Assembly (NCBI GenBank): GCA_051295955.1
Contig: JBPDWA010000004.1
Location: 62,001 to 126,000 of the forward strand
Source: Enterococcus faecalis_A
GTDB taxonomy: Bacteria > Bacillota > Bacilli > Lactobacillales > Enterococcaceae
Direction: 5' to 3'
Length of the DNA stretch: 64,000 nucleotides
The notes under the pieces were generated by a model. That model saw only the letters and a program-made list of their open reading frames with translations, did no database searches and had not been told where the DNA came from. Numbering within the stretch: the first letter of the stretch is position 1; every line of letters begins with the position of its first letter. Made by a program: the position numbers and the translations under genes. Positions 9,264-17,035 of the stretch are shown here, in pieces.

Positions 9264-9292
9264 TTGTTAATAAAATAAAGAAAGAGTAAAAT
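9264..9292 (+). promoter_or_regulatory. Candidate promoter of the glucosaminidase gene
   Basis: TTGTTA (9264-9269), 17-bp AT-rich spacer, TAAAAT (9287-9292), about 30 bp before the start codon. Confidence 0.55.
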
Positions 9293-9322
9293 ATGAATAT
9301 GAGGGATTGAGGAGGAATATGA

Positions 9323-10162
9323 ATGGGTGAATGTTTAACAAGAAGTAGTAGGCATTTAAAAAAAATGAAGAAAAAAAGTCGCAACTATCAACGAGCTGCA
9401 GTGATTGCTGGTGTGTCATTGACTACCGGACCACTTGCTCTTGGTATTGTTCCACAACAAGTACAAGCTGAATCTAGTCAACAAGCCTTTGTTAATGAAA
9501 TTGCAACAGCGGCAGCTTCTGTAGCTAACGCAAATGATATGTATGCTTCTGTTATGATTGCCCAAGCTTTATTAGAAAGTAGCTACGGTACTTCCGCTTT
9601 AGCGTCAGCACCTAACTACAATTTATTTGGTGTAAAAGGCAGCTATAATGGTCAAACAGTTTATATGCCAACCGCTGAATACCTAAACGGTCAGTGGGTC
9701 ACTATGACGGAACCTTTCAGACAGTATAATTCCTATGAAGAATCATTCCAAGATCATGCTAATGTCATTCGATCAACTATTTCATCTAACGGTAATTATC
9801 ACTATGCTGGTGTTTGGAAAAGCAATACAACTAGTTATTTAGATGCAACAGCGGCCCTGGCCGGACGCTATGCCACTGATCCGGGATACGCTGGCAAGTT
9901 GAATTGGCTGATTGCTGCGTATAACCTAACGCAGTACGATTGGGGCTCTGCTAGCCAAGGACAAACGAACACGGCTACAGCTACGGGTGCTGCTACATCA
10001 ACAAGTACTGCAACCACCAGCAGCTCAACATACACTGTTGTCTCTGGAGATACATTATGGGATATTGCCAATCGCTACGGAACCTCAGTAGAAAAGCTAA
10101 TGGCCACTAATGGGCTAACTGAGGAACTGATCACTGTTGGACAAACCTTGCAAATCGCATAA
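9323..10162 (+). CDS. Secreted peptidoglycan hydrolase: GH73 glucosaminidase plus one LysM
   Basis: A cell-wall hydrolase that should cut the glycan backbone. A basic N-terminus and hydrophobic AAVIAGVSLTTGPLALG stretch ending in VQAESS form a signal peptide of about 50 residues. Residues 55-205 are a glucosaminidase domain; ALLESSYGTSALA carries the likely catalytic Glu. A Thr/Ala/Ser-rich linker of about 25 residues leads to one LysM (TYTVVSGDTLWDIANRYGTS to the end) that binds peptidoglycan. The 279-residue length is short next to multi-LysM AtlA-type autolysins, but the frame is intact. GGAGG precedes the ATG at 9323. It could act as an autolysin or in chain separation. Confidence 0.88.
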   Translation: MGECLTRSSRHLKKMKKKSRNYQRAAVIAGVSLTTGPLALGIVPQQVQAESSQQAFVNEIATAAASVANANDMYASVMIAQALLESSYGTSALASAPNYNLFGVKGSYNGQTVYMPTAEYLNGQWVTMTEPFRQYNSYEESFQDHANVIRSTISSNGNYHYAGVWKSNTTSYLDATAALAGRYATDPGYAGKLNWLIAAYNLTQYDWGSASQGQTNTATATGAATSTSTATTSSSTYTVVSGDTLWDIANRYGTSVEKLMATNGLTEELITVGQTLQIA

Positions 10163-10201
10163 AAGCAAAGTATGATATTATTTATATGTTTTACAAAAAG
10201 G

Positions 10202-10227
10202 AGCTTTCCCATTGAAGGCTTTTTTTG
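10202..10227 (+). terminator. Terminator after the glucosaminidase gene
   Basis: A 7-bp stem with one G-U pair (AGCTTTC/GAAGGCT), CCATT loop and a T7 run. Confidence 0.7.
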
Positions 10228-10275
10228 TTTCTTTAGAAAACCAAAAAGAAATAGCCCCTTTTTTAAAATTTATTT

Positions 10276-10306
10276 ATGACAAATTATTGGTAGAAAACAA
10301 TAATTT
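10276..10306 (+). promoter_or_regulatory. cysK promoter overlaid by an inverted repeat (possible operator)
   Basis: ATGACA (10276-10281), 17-bp spacer, AATAAT (10299-10304). A perfect 9-bp inverted repeat (AAATTATTG 10281-10289, CAATAATTT 10298-10306) runs exactly from the end of the -35 across the -10. This is the position of a repressor operator; the protein that would bind is not identifiable from here. Confidence 0.55.
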
Positions 10307-10359
10307 AGTCTATTATTAAATAGTAATACCTATTAAGAAAGAAAATTGGAGGAATCAAC

Positions 10360-11289
10360 ATGGCGAACTACGTAGAATCCGTAACTGATTTAATAGGGAA
10401 AAGTCCAATTGTGAGATTGCATCGTGTTGTACCTAAACAGGCAGCTGATGTTTTTGTAAAATTAGAATATTTTAATCCAGGCGGGAGCGTCAAAGATCGA
10501 ATTGCCCTCAGTATGATCCAGCAGGCAGAAGCTCAAGGGAAATTGACGCCAAATGCTACAATAATAGAACCTACCAGTGGTAATACTGGAATTGGGATAG
10601 CAATGGTCGGAGCAGCCAAAGGATATCAAGTTATTATCGTGATGCCTGATACCATGAGTATGGAACGTAGACAATTAATGCAAGCTTATGGTGCAAAATT
10701 CGTGCTAACTCCTGGTAGCGAGGGGATGAAAGGGGCTATTGACAAAGCAAAAGCATTAGCAGAAGCAAATGGTTACTTTATGCCACTTCAATTTGATAAC
10801 CCGGCTAATCCTAGCGTTCATGAAACAACGACCGGCAAAGAAATTGTAGACGTTTTTGGAAAAAATGGCTTAGATGCATTTGTAAGCGGCGTAGGGACTG
10901 GCGGTACCATTACTGGAGTAGGTCATGAACTAAAACGAGTTTATCCGGAAATTGAAATTGTGGCCGTCGAACCAAGTGAATCACAAGTTTTGGCAGGTGG
11001 TCAACCTAGCCCTCACAAAATTCAAGGCATTGGTGCCGGTTTTGTACCATCCGTGTTGGATCAAAACGTGTACCAAAAAATCATGGCAGTCAACAGTGAA
11101 AGTGCTATCGAGACTGCTCGTTTAGTGGCCACCAAAGAAGGATTGTTAGTAGGAATTTCTGCTGGGGCTGCCATTAAAGCCGCCATTGACTTGGCTAAAG
11201 AATTAGGTAGTGGCAAAAAAGTGCTGACGCTCGCCCCGGACAACGGTGAGCGCTATTTGTCAACGTCACTGTATTCATTTGATGACTAG
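10360..11289 (+). CDS. cysK: Cysteine synthase A (O-acetylserine sulfhydrylase)
   Basis: PLP enzyme making cysteine from O-acetylserine and sulfide. The PLP lysine is Lys45 in NPGGSVKDRIA; TSGNTGIG binds the substrate carboxylate; GTGGTITG is the phosphate-binding loop; ISAGAA is near the C-terminus. At 309 residues it is the normal CysK length, with no CBS domain, which favours CysK over cystathionine synthase. The TTGGAGG ribosome site precedes the ATG. No sulfur-assimilation genes adjoin it; perR follows from its own promoter. The inverted repeat over the promoter suggests a dedicated repressor, perhaps a sulfur-responsive one. Confidence 0.93.
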   Translation: MANYVESVTDLIGKSPIVRLHRVVPKQAADVFVKLEYFNPGGSVKDRIALSMIQQAEAQGKLTPNATIIEPTSGNTGIGIAMVGAAKGYQVIIVMPDTMSMERRQLMQAYGAKFVLTPGSEGMKGAIDKAKALAEANGYFMPLQFDNPANPSVHETTTGKEIVDVFGKNGLDAFVSGVGTGGTITGVGHELKRVYPEIEIVAVEPSESQVLAGGQPSPHKIQGIGAGFVPSVLDQNVYQKIMAVNSESAIETARLVATKEGLLVGISAGAAIKAAIDLAKELGSGKKVLTLAPDNGERYLSTSLYSFDD

Positions 11290-11327
11290 ATGAGTCGGAA
11301 AAGTGTGATAAAAATCACTATTCATTC

Positions 11328-11356
11328 TTGTCAAACTTAATGGGAAATAGTATGAT
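11328..11356 (+). promoter_or_regulatory. perR promoter
   Basis: TTGTCA (11328-11333), exactly 17 bp, TATGAT (11351-11356). A short palindrome, GTGAT-AAAA-ATCAC at 11305-11318, lies 10 bp upstream of the -35. Confidence 0.75.
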
Positions 11357-11385
11357 AATACAAGATAAGACGGGAGGGAACAAGT

Positions 11386-11829
11386 ATGGACAATGTATTG
11401 GTAAAAGAAGCTTTGAACAAATTAAAAGAAGCCAATATTCGAATCACTCCTCAACGTTATGCGATCTTAGAATACTTGATTGAAAACCATAGTCATCCAA
11501 CCGCTGATGAGATTTATCGTGCACTTGAAGAGCGGTTTCCGAATATGAGCGTTGCAACAGTTTACAATAACTTACGTTTATTTACAGGTATCGGTTTTGT
11601 TCAAGAGATGAGCTATGGCGATGCTTCTAGTCGATTCGATTTTAGTTCCAAAAAGCATTATCATGCGATTTGCCAAAATTGCGGAAAAATTGTCGATTTT
11701 CATTATCCGGGATTAGAAGATGTTGAAATGGCTGCAAGTCAGCTAACTGGTTTCGAAATTAATGAACATCGCTTGGAGTTATACGGGCTGTGTCCGGATT
11801 GTCAAACAACTGCTGAAAAAACTGAATAA
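11386..11829 (+). CDS. perR: PerR, peroxide-sensing Fur-family repressor
   Basis: Metal-dependent DNA-binding repressor of peroxide-defence genes. The winged helix (RITPQRYAILEYL through MSVATVYNNLRLF) is followed by a dimer domain with the regulatory-metal ligands in ENHSHPTADE, DASSRFDF and KKHYHAICQNC. The structural zinc site is the two CxxC pairs CQNC and CPDC. The histidine in the HSHPT segment and the aspartate in KIVDF are the PerR-type oxidisable-site pattern, which is why I call PerR rather than Fur. Length (147) is normal. GGGAGG precedes the ATG. The gene is followed by a strong terminator and then the oxygen-consuming oxidase nox. Confidence 0.87.
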   Translation: MDNVLVKEALNKLKEANIRITPQRYAILEYLIENHSHPTADEIYRALEERFPNMSVATVYNNLRLFTGIGFVQEMSYGDASSRFDFSSKKHYHAICQNCGKIVDFHYPGLEDVEMAASQLTGFEINEHRLELYGLCPDCQTTAEKTE

Positions 11830-11872
11830 CATATCATCTACCTAAATTAAAATAATGATCGATTTGCTTCAC

Positions 11873-11910
11873 AAGCTCAAAAGTTTCAACTTTTGGGCTT
11901 TTTTCTTTTA
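11873..11910 (+). terminator. Rho-independent terminator after perR
   Basis: A 13-bp stem with one G-U pair (11873-11885 with 11888-11900), a tight 2-nt loop and a T-rich tail. Confidence 0.88.
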
Positions 11911-11975
11911 TAAAATGGGGAATAATTCAATTTAAGCTGTGATTAAAAACACAATCATATTGTTTTTTTTGTACT

Positions 11976-12004
11976 TTGTGAAAAATATTCTTACTCATTC
12001 ACAA
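11976..12004 (+). promoter_or_regulatory. Inverted pair of Rex-like half-sites upstream of nox
   Basis: TTGTGAA (11976-11982) and TTCACAA (11998-12004) face each other across 15 bp. These are the two halves of the Rex consensus TTGTGAA-N4-TTCACAA, but more widely spaced. They lie just upstream of an extended -10 element, TGCTATATT (-10 at 12037-12042). Binding by Rex is an inference. Confidence 0.4.
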
Positions 12005-12104
12005 GCAAAAAACTCGTTCTGATATCATCTATCTGCTATATTTTAATTGTATCTGCCGACAAGTCTGTCCAGATATAGAAGATTGTGAAAGAAGGTTTTT
12101 TATT

Positions 12105-13463
12105 ATGAAAGTTGTTGTCGTAGGTTGTACTCATGCTGGAACAGCTGCAGTAAAAAGTATTTTAGCAAATCATCCTGATGCGGAAGTAACAGTTTATGAA
12201 AGAAATGATAACGTTTCGTTCCTATCCTGTGGTATTGCCTTATATGTTGGGGGCGTTGTGAAAGATCCAGCAGGATTATTTTATTCAAATCCGGAAGAAC
12301 TTGCTTCGTTAGGTGCCAGCGTGAAAATGGAGCATAATGTTGAAGAAATAAACGTCGAACAAAAACAAGTAACGGCAAAAAATTTAAAAACAGGAGCGAC
12401 CGAAACAGGCTCTTATGATAAATTAGTAATGACAACAGGCTCTTGGCCAATTGTTCCGCCAATTCCAGGAATCGACGCTAAGAATATTTTATTGTGCAAA
12501 AACTACAATCAAGCAAATGTTATTATCGATAAAGCCAAAGAAGCCAAAAAAATTGTGATCGTCGGCGGTGGCTATATCGGGATCGAATTAGTCGAAGCTT
12601 TTGTAGAATCCGGCAAACAAGTGACGTTAATTGATGGCTTGGATCGGATCTTAAACAAATATTTGGATCAACCTTTTACCGATATATTGGAAAAAGAATT
12701 AGTTGATCGTGGAGTTACTCTTGCTTTGGGTGAAAATGTTCAAGAATTTCAGGCAGATGCAGCAGGTAATGTTGCTAAAGTGATTACGCCAAGTCAAACG
12801 TTTGAGGCAGATTTAGTAATTATGTGTGTTGGTTTCAAGCCAAGTACAGATTTATTAAAAGACAAAGTTAACATGTTAGCTAATGGTGCAATCGAAGTAA
12901 ACGAGTATATGCAAACTAGCAATCCGGATATTTTTGCTGCTGGTGATAGTGCGGTGGTTCACTATAACCCTAGCCATACCAAAAATTATATTCCGTTAGC
13001 TACCAATGCCGTACGACAAGGAATGCTTGTAGGTTACAATTTAACTGAACAGAAAATGGCTTATCGGGGAACACAGGGAACTTCAGGTTTGTATTTGTTC
13101 GGTTGGAAAATCGGGTCAACTGGTGTTACCTTGGAAAGTGCAAAAATGAACAACTTAGATGTTGATGCAACAGTCTTTGAAGACAACTATCGTCCAGAAT
13201 TTATGCCAACTACTGAAAAAGTATTGATGGAATTGGTTTACGAAAAAGGAACGAACCGCATTGTTGGTGGTCAGTTAATGTCAAAATATGACATTACTCA
13301 ATCTGCTAATACTTTATCATTAGCTATTCAAAATAAAATGACGGTGGAGGATTTAGCACTTTCTGATTTCTTCTTCCAACCTCATTTTGACCGTCCATGG
13401 AACTACTTGAATTTGTTGGCACAAGCAGCTTTAACCGATGTCAATCGCGTAACAAAACAATAA
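12105..13463 (+). CDS. nox: NADH oxidase, CoA-disulfide-reductase-like flavoprotein
   Basis: FAD enzyme oxidising NADH with O2, regenerating NAD+ and removing oxygen. The N-terminal FAD motif is GCTHAGTAA; the redox-active cysteine is Cys42 in SFLSCGIALYVGG, characteristic of water-forming Nox and NADH peroxidase. The NAD-binding motif is IVIVGGGYIGIELVEAF and the second FAD motif is NPDIFAAGDSAV. The 452-residue length fits. Nox and peroxidase (Npr) are close paralogues, so the H2O versus H2O2 assignment is by overall resemblance. Rex-like half-sites lie upstream and a terminator follows. Confidence 0.88.
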   Translation: MKVVVVGCTHAGTAAVKSILANHPDAEVTVYERNDNVSFLSCGIALYVGGVVKDPAGLFYSNPEELASLGASVKMEHNVEEINVEQKQVTAKNLKTGATETGSYDKLVMTTGSWPIVPPIPGIDAKNILLCKNYNQANVIIDKAKEAKKIVIVGGGYIGIELVEAFVESGKQVTLIDGLDRILNKYLDQPFTDILEKELVDRGVTLALGENVQEFQADAAGNVAKVITPSQTFEADLVIMCVGFKPSTDLLKDKVNMLANGAIEVNEYMQTSNPDIFAAGDSAVVHYNPSHTKNYIPLATNAVRQGMLVGYNLTEQKMAYRGTQGTSGLYLFGWKIGSTGVTLESAKMNNLDVDATVFEDNYRPEFMPTTEKVLMELVYEKGTNRIVGGQLMSKYDITQSANTLSLAIQNKMTVEDLALSDFFFQPHFDRPWNYLNLLAQAALTDVNRVTKQ

Positions 13464-13485
13464 GAAAGCCAATAACTATATTAAT

Positions 13486-13523
13486 GAGGAGTAGCTGCCA
13501 AAAAAGCTGTTCCTCGTTTTTTT
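13486..13523 (+). terminator. Rho-independent terminator after nox
   Basis: An 11-bp stem with two G-U pairs (13486-13496 with 13505-13515), an A-rich loop and a T7 run. Confidence 0.88.
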
Positions 13524-13630
13524 CGATACAAACAAGTTTGCTTAGAAAATAGTCAGGTGCCGTACAAATAGTTGCCTTTTTTTATGAAATTTGAGATGCT
13601 TATTTTATAAAAAAATAAGGGGTTGGCAAA

Positions 13631-14275
13631 ATGATTCGAGGAAATAAAGTATTAATCTTACGATCTTGGTATGCCTTACTAGGTGTTTTTATTTTGTCTT
13701 TTGGGGCAGCGACACTGCGTGTTGGACATGTAGGACTTGATCCATATACAGCAGCTAATATTGGTATCGGTGGCGCTTTTGGGTTATCTTTAGGGAGTTA
13801 CCAATTACTCATCAATTTAATGATTCTTGTAGTGGTATTTGTATTGAATAAGAAATACATAGGTGCAGGAACAGTCATTAATATGGTGCTCACTGGTTTT
13901 TTTATTGATTTTTTCACTTGGGCTTATGGTCATTTTTTTCATGTAAGGCTAAATTGGCTCATTCAATTGTTGTTTTTGATCCTAGGAGTGGTAGTATTTA
14001 CGTTTGGCGCCTCTTTTTATATGTCGGCAAAAGTAGGGAATGCGCCTTACGATGCGATCGCACCGCTAATTGTCGATTTTACTGGCGCCCATTATCGAAT
14101 TGTGCGGATTGCACAAGATGTCTTCTTTGTTCTGCTAGCCTTTTTGTTTGGTGGGCCAGTAGGGATTGGAACCGTCATTAATGCGTTTTTCACAGGCCCG
14201 TTGATTACTTTTTGGAATCAAGCAGTCAGTGAGCCTTATATTGAAGGGAGTCTCAAAAAACGGATAGAAAAATAA
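13631..14275 (+). CDS. YczE/YitT-type integral membrane protein (COG2364)
   Basis: A 214-residue polytopic membrane protein with five or six hydrophobic helices. It resembles the YczE branch of the YitT family: RSWYALLGVFILSFGAA at the start, glycine-rich GHVGLDPYTAANIG in the first loop, and a repeat of that loop in the second half (KVGNAPYDAIAPLI). The two halves look like an internal duplication. Function is unknown; one Bacillus member is required for lipopeptide production, but nothing here suggests that role. The ATG follows AAGGGGTTGG. It stands alone between two hairpins, so it is probably monocistronic. Confidence 0.8.
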   Translation: MIRGNKVLILRSWYALLGVFILSFGAATLRVGHVGLDPYTAANIGIGGAFGLSLGSYQLLINLMILVVVFVLNKKYIGAGTVINMVLTGFFIDFFTWAYGHFFHVRLNWLIQLLFLILGVVVFTFGASFYMSAKVGNAPYDAIAPLIVDFTGAHYRIVRIAQDVFFVLLAFLFGGPVGIGTVINAFFTGPLITFWNQAVSEPYIEGSLKKRIEK

Positions 14276-14329
14276 AGAATGGCAGAGAAGAGCAATTAAA
14301 CATATGCTTAACCATAATCATATAACATG

Positions 14330-14369
14330 GAACAATGAGTCAAACTCATAAATGTTTGGCTCATTGTTC
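14330..14369 (+). terminator. Long hairpin after the YczE-like gene
   Basis: A 16-bp stem with one G-U pair (14330-14345 with 14354-14369) and an 8-nt loop. The tail is only moderately T-rich (TTGTAATTTTA), so termination may be partial. Confidence 0.6.
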
Positions 14370-14476
14370 TTGTAATTTTATATAAACATATTTTTGTTCT
14401 TTGTACATTAGGCAATCATGATTTTATGCAGGCGTAACAATTATAAAAAACTAATCACTTTTTATGAGGAGGTTCC

Positions 14477-14580
14477 ATGAAAGAAAAAAATACTCGCCTA
14501 CTTATTCTCTCTAACTTAGTCAACCATAGTTTAAATTTCAGATACCGGATTGATAGGTGCAATTTTTACTAATAAGCATA
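14477..14580 (+). pseudogene. 5' fragment of a lost gene, possibly an MFS transporter
   Basis: An excellent ribosome site (GAGGAGG) and ATG at 14477 open a frame reading MKEKNTRLLILSNLVNHSLN. It stops after 32 codons. A one-base shift gives continuation as SDTGLIGAIFTNKH. The pattern (short basic start, LLILSNLVN, then a glycine-containing helix) looks like the first helix of a major-facilitator transporter, but the match is from memory of general form only. Everything after about 14580 is unreadable. Confidence 0.35.
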
Positions 14581-14621
14581 TTGTTTTGCTACCTTGCAAA
14601 AGTCTTAGATACAAGTCATTG

Positions 14622-14646
14622 AAGGTATGGTATACTAAAGTATAAT
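14622..14646 (+). promoter_or_regulatory. Extended -10 promoter of the VanZ-like gene
   Basis: TATGG followed by TATACT (14631-14636) makes an extended -10; the -35 position has only a weak match. A second TATAAT lies at 14640-14645. Confidence 0.4.
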
Positions 14647-14674
14647 TTAATGAGTGAGGAGTCAGGAGTTACCT

Positions 14675-15247
14675 ATGTTTTCATGTCTAATCGCTTTTAT
14701 TTTGTTGACAATTTATTATTATTTTAAATATAAAGAAGTTAAAATGGACTATAAACAGCTGACAATCTGTTATTTTTTTACATTTTTTCTACTATTTTTA
14801 TTTGTTAAAGTTGAAGGTTTTCCTAGTTTAACTGAGTTTTACCGGCTAAAAAAACAAACAGGGCATTGGTACCACGGCAATAGTAATTTGATCCCTTTTA
14901 CTGCTGGATTGTCGATCACGGATTTATTTAATCTAGTTGCTTTTGTTCCAATCGGTATCATGTTGCCGCTGATGTGGGAAAAATATCACCGATTGCTGCC
15001 GACTGTTGCTTATGGAGCAGCGTTGTCGTTATTAATTGAATTTAGTCAGCTATTCACTTTTCATCGGGTCACTAATACGTCAGATTTACTTATGAATATT
15101 TTGGGAACAATTGTGGGATGGCTTTTTTTTAAAAAAACCTTAAAGCCGCTATTTTCTAAAAATAAAGCCTGCGAAATGACGGGTGAAGAAGGCTACGAAG
15201 AATGGCTCTTACCGTCGATTGCCATTATCAGTGCCCTTTTTGCTTAA
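14675..15247 (+). CDS. VanZ-like membrane protein
   Basis: A 190-residue integral membrane protein of the VanZ-like family. The family takes its name from the teicoplanin-resistance protein VanZ, but most members are chromosomal proteins of unknown role. Four or five hydrophobic segments are visible. NLIPFTAG and DLFNLVAFVPIGIMLPLMW are family hallmarks, as are the SLLIEFSQLFTFHRVTNTSDLLMNILGTIVGW stretch elements IEFSQL and DLLMN-GT-GW. I start at the ATG at 14675, which has CAGGAG 6 nt upstream; an in-frame GTG lies 21 bp earlier without a good site. No van genes adjoin it, so no resistance role should be inferred. Confidence 0.82.
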   Translation: MFSCLIAFILLTIYYYFKYKEVKMDYKQLTICYFFTFFLLFLFVKVEGFPSLTEFYRLKKQTGHWYHGNSNLIPFTAGLSITDLFNLVAFVPIGIMLPLMWEKYHRLLPTVAYGAALSLLIEFSQLFTFHRVTNTSDLLMNILGTIVGWLFFKKTLKPLFSKNKACEMTGEEGYEEWLLPSIAIISALFA

Positions 15248-15271
15248 GTACTCTAAGGAGAGGGAACAAGC

Positions 15272-15685
15272 ATGAAAAATAGGAAAATTACAGTTGAAGC
15301 TGCAATAAACAAAAAACAAAAATAACAAACCTTTAAAGTAGCAAGTAGTGCTTGCCGATTTTCCAGAGTGATTTGGCTTACTGTCAGCCACCAAAGAATA
15401 TATTGAAGCAGCCACAGATCTGCCTTGTTGGGTAGCTAAAGACGGTACTGAAACAGTCGGTTTTATTACTTTAAAGTACACCAGCTCAAATACGGGGCGG
15501 GGGAAATTCATTGTATGGGTATCAAAAAAGCCTATCAGAGCCAAGGAATTGGGTGCAAGTTATACCAACGGTTAGTAGCTACAGCTAGAGGAAATTATCA
15601 ACTATTGCAAGTCAAAACAGTCGCTGCTGCCCATTATTAAGCTTATGACCAAACGATTGCTTTTTATTCTCAGTCTGATTTTTAG
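15272..15685 (+). pseudogene. GNAT-family N-acetyltransferase, broken
   Basis: An intact ribosome site and ATG at 15272 lead to a stop after 17 codons. Further on, two frames together read as a GNAT enzyme: FGLLSATKEYIEAATDLPCW, VAKDGTETVGFITLKYTSSN, then, after a frameshift in the G run near 15495, EIHCMGIKKAYQSQGIGCKL (the acetyl-CoA loop) and YQRLVATARGNYQLLQVKTV. An in-frame TAA at 15638 precedes AYDQTIAFYSQSDF. At least three lesions are needed to explain it, so it is non-functional. Confidence 0.75.
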
Positions 15686-15723
15686 TAAAATTTCTATAGA
15701 ACAGAACGCAATAGATAGGCTAA

Positions 15724-15903
15724 TTGAACAGATGTGCTTGGGCCGAAAAAACAGAGCTTGAGAGACAGTATCATGACCAAGAATGGGAAAATCCAGTGTA
15801 CGATGATCAACAACTTTATAAAATGCTGGTTTTATAAACAATGCAGACAAGCTTGAATTGGTTTACAATTAAAAAGTTTTTTGGCCACTGAAAAGCTTGT
15901 TGC
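15724..15903 (+). pseudogene. tag: DNA-3-methyladenine glycosylase I (tag), 5' remnant
   Basis: From a TTG at 15724 the frame reads MNRCAWAEKTELERQYHDQE then WENPVYDDQQLYKMLVL before a TAA at 15835. This is the N-terminus of Tag, which excises 3-methyladenine and has a conserved R-C-W start and YHD-EWG-PVYDD motif (the G of EWG is E here). After the stop, SLNWFTIKK still matches the LSW-TIL-KRE segment, then the frame breaks again. The C-terminal two thirds are missing. It abuts the GNAT remnant, so this stretch has lost at least two genes. Confidence 0.75.
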
Positions 15904-15905
15904 AA

Positions 15906-16391
15906 AGCCTCTTATAGGAGTTACCAAAGAACAACATTGACCGTAAATCTAAGTCTCTATGAAGCTCGACTTAAACATACTAATCAATTAGCTAAAATCT
16001 CAAAATAAAGTTTATGTTGCTGCTTAAAATAGAAATTTACGCTACAAAATATTTTTCAAATGAAAATCAGAATAGCATAAAATTTCAACTTCAAGTATGC
16101 GAAAGTATTCTAAAAACACCTAAAGTGGATGTATTTATAGTTATTATATATGCTAGTTGAAACATACGGGCATAGAACAAATTCTGTAGGATCAATAAAC
16201 CCAAAAAAGACATACATTGGACTGCAAACTCTACTTCGTATAATGTATATTATGTTAACTAGAATAAAAATTTTTATTTGTTTATCCTGATAGTCCAATC
16301 TAATTCAATTTGTCCCCTCTTTTTAGGTAATTATCGAGAAATTTACTGCTATTTTACGAATTTTTCTCTTTAAAGTCTATTTTCCCTGTAC
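15906..16391. other. Non-coding, degraded stretch
   Basis: AT-rich sequence between the tag remnant and the UPF0316 promoter. Short open stretches exist on both strands but none has a ribosome site and plausible composition together. I see no recognisable gene, repeat or RNA; it is probably the rest of the decayed patch. Confidence 0.5.
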
Positions 16392-16438
16392 TATAATGGA
16401 CTGAACTATTGAAATTTAAAAAAAAGAAGGTTTTTGTG

Positions 16439-16978
16439 ATGACAATTGATTTTAAAATGTTGCTGATGATTTTTGTGATTAATTTTGCTTACATTACACT
16501 AAACACTATTCGTTTTATGTTGACAATGAAAGGTTATCGACTGATTGCCCCATTAGTTAGTATGGCTGAGATTACCATTTATGTGCTAGGGCTTAGCTTG
16601 GTTCTTAATCGCTTGGATAATCCCCTCAATCTATTCGTGTATGCATTAGGTTATGCGGTTGGGATCAGTGTAGGAATAAAAATTGAAGACTACTTAGCTC
16701 TTGGTTATATTATGGTGACAGCAATTCTACCATCCACCACCGAACAAATAGACTTACCTGAAGTTTTGCGGTCCAATGGTTACGGTGTAACTCAAAGTTT
16801 TGCATTAGGCCGTGAAGGTGAACGAATGGTTTTAGAAATTTTATCACCTCGAAAAAATGAACGTATGTTATATAAATTGATTAACGAACAAGAACCACGT
16901 GCTTTTATTATTTCTTATGAGCCTAAATTTATTTCCGGTGGGTTCTGGACGAAGAAAGTAAAAAAACGCAATTCCTAG
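16439..16978 (+). CDS. UPF0316 / DUF2179 membrane protein
   Basis: A 179-residue membrane protein of the UPF0316 family. Three N-terminal hydrophobic segments (LLMIFVINFAYITLNTIRFM, LIAPLVSMAEITIYVLGLSL, LFVYALGYAVGISVGIKIED) are followed by a cytosolic DUF2179 domain of about 80 residues (GYGVTQSFALGREGERMVLE, then EPRAFIISYEPKFISGGFW). Function is unknown. I start at the ATG at 16439, 8 nt after AGAAGG; an in-frame TTG 30 bp upstream lacks a ribosome site. A TATAAT at 16392-16397 with a weak TTTAAA 17 bp before it is the likely promoter. Confidence 0.85.
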   Translation: MTIDFKMLLMIFVINFAYITLNTIRFMLTMKGYRLIAPLVSMAEITIYVLGLSLVLNRLDNPLNLFVYALGYAVGISVGIKIEDYLALGYIMVTAILPSTTEQIDLPEVLRSNGYGVTQSFALGREGERMVLEILSPRKNERMLYKLINEQEPRAFIISYEPKFISGGFWTKKVKKRNS

Positions 16979-16992
16979 CCTCCTCGTATGGA

Positions 16993-17035
16993 GGTTAACC
17001 ATATTTTAGTTTACATAATAAAAATATGGTTAACC
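16993..17035. terminator. Convergent hairpin between UPF0316 and the minus-strand gene
   Basis: A perfect 15-bp inverted repeat (16993-17007 with 17021-17035) with a 13-nt AT-rich loop. It includes the stop codon of the minus-strand gene. A small CCTCC/GGAGG hairpin sits just before it at 16979-16994. Neither side has a long T run, so it may be a mutual roadblock for converging transcripts. Confidence 0.5.

Noticed and set aside
12103..12462. A 119-codon minus-strand frame opposite the start of nox
   Set aside because: Mirror of a well-supported gene; Leu/Phe-rich antisense composition.
14675..15247. VanZ-like gene considered as a glycopeptide-resistance gene
   Set aside because: No other van gene is near and the VanZ-like family is widespread in susceptible Firmicutes.
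16110..16298. A 62-codon minus-strand frame in the degraded stretch
   Set aside because: No ribosome site, skewed composition and no family resemblance; it lies in AT-rich non-coding sequence.
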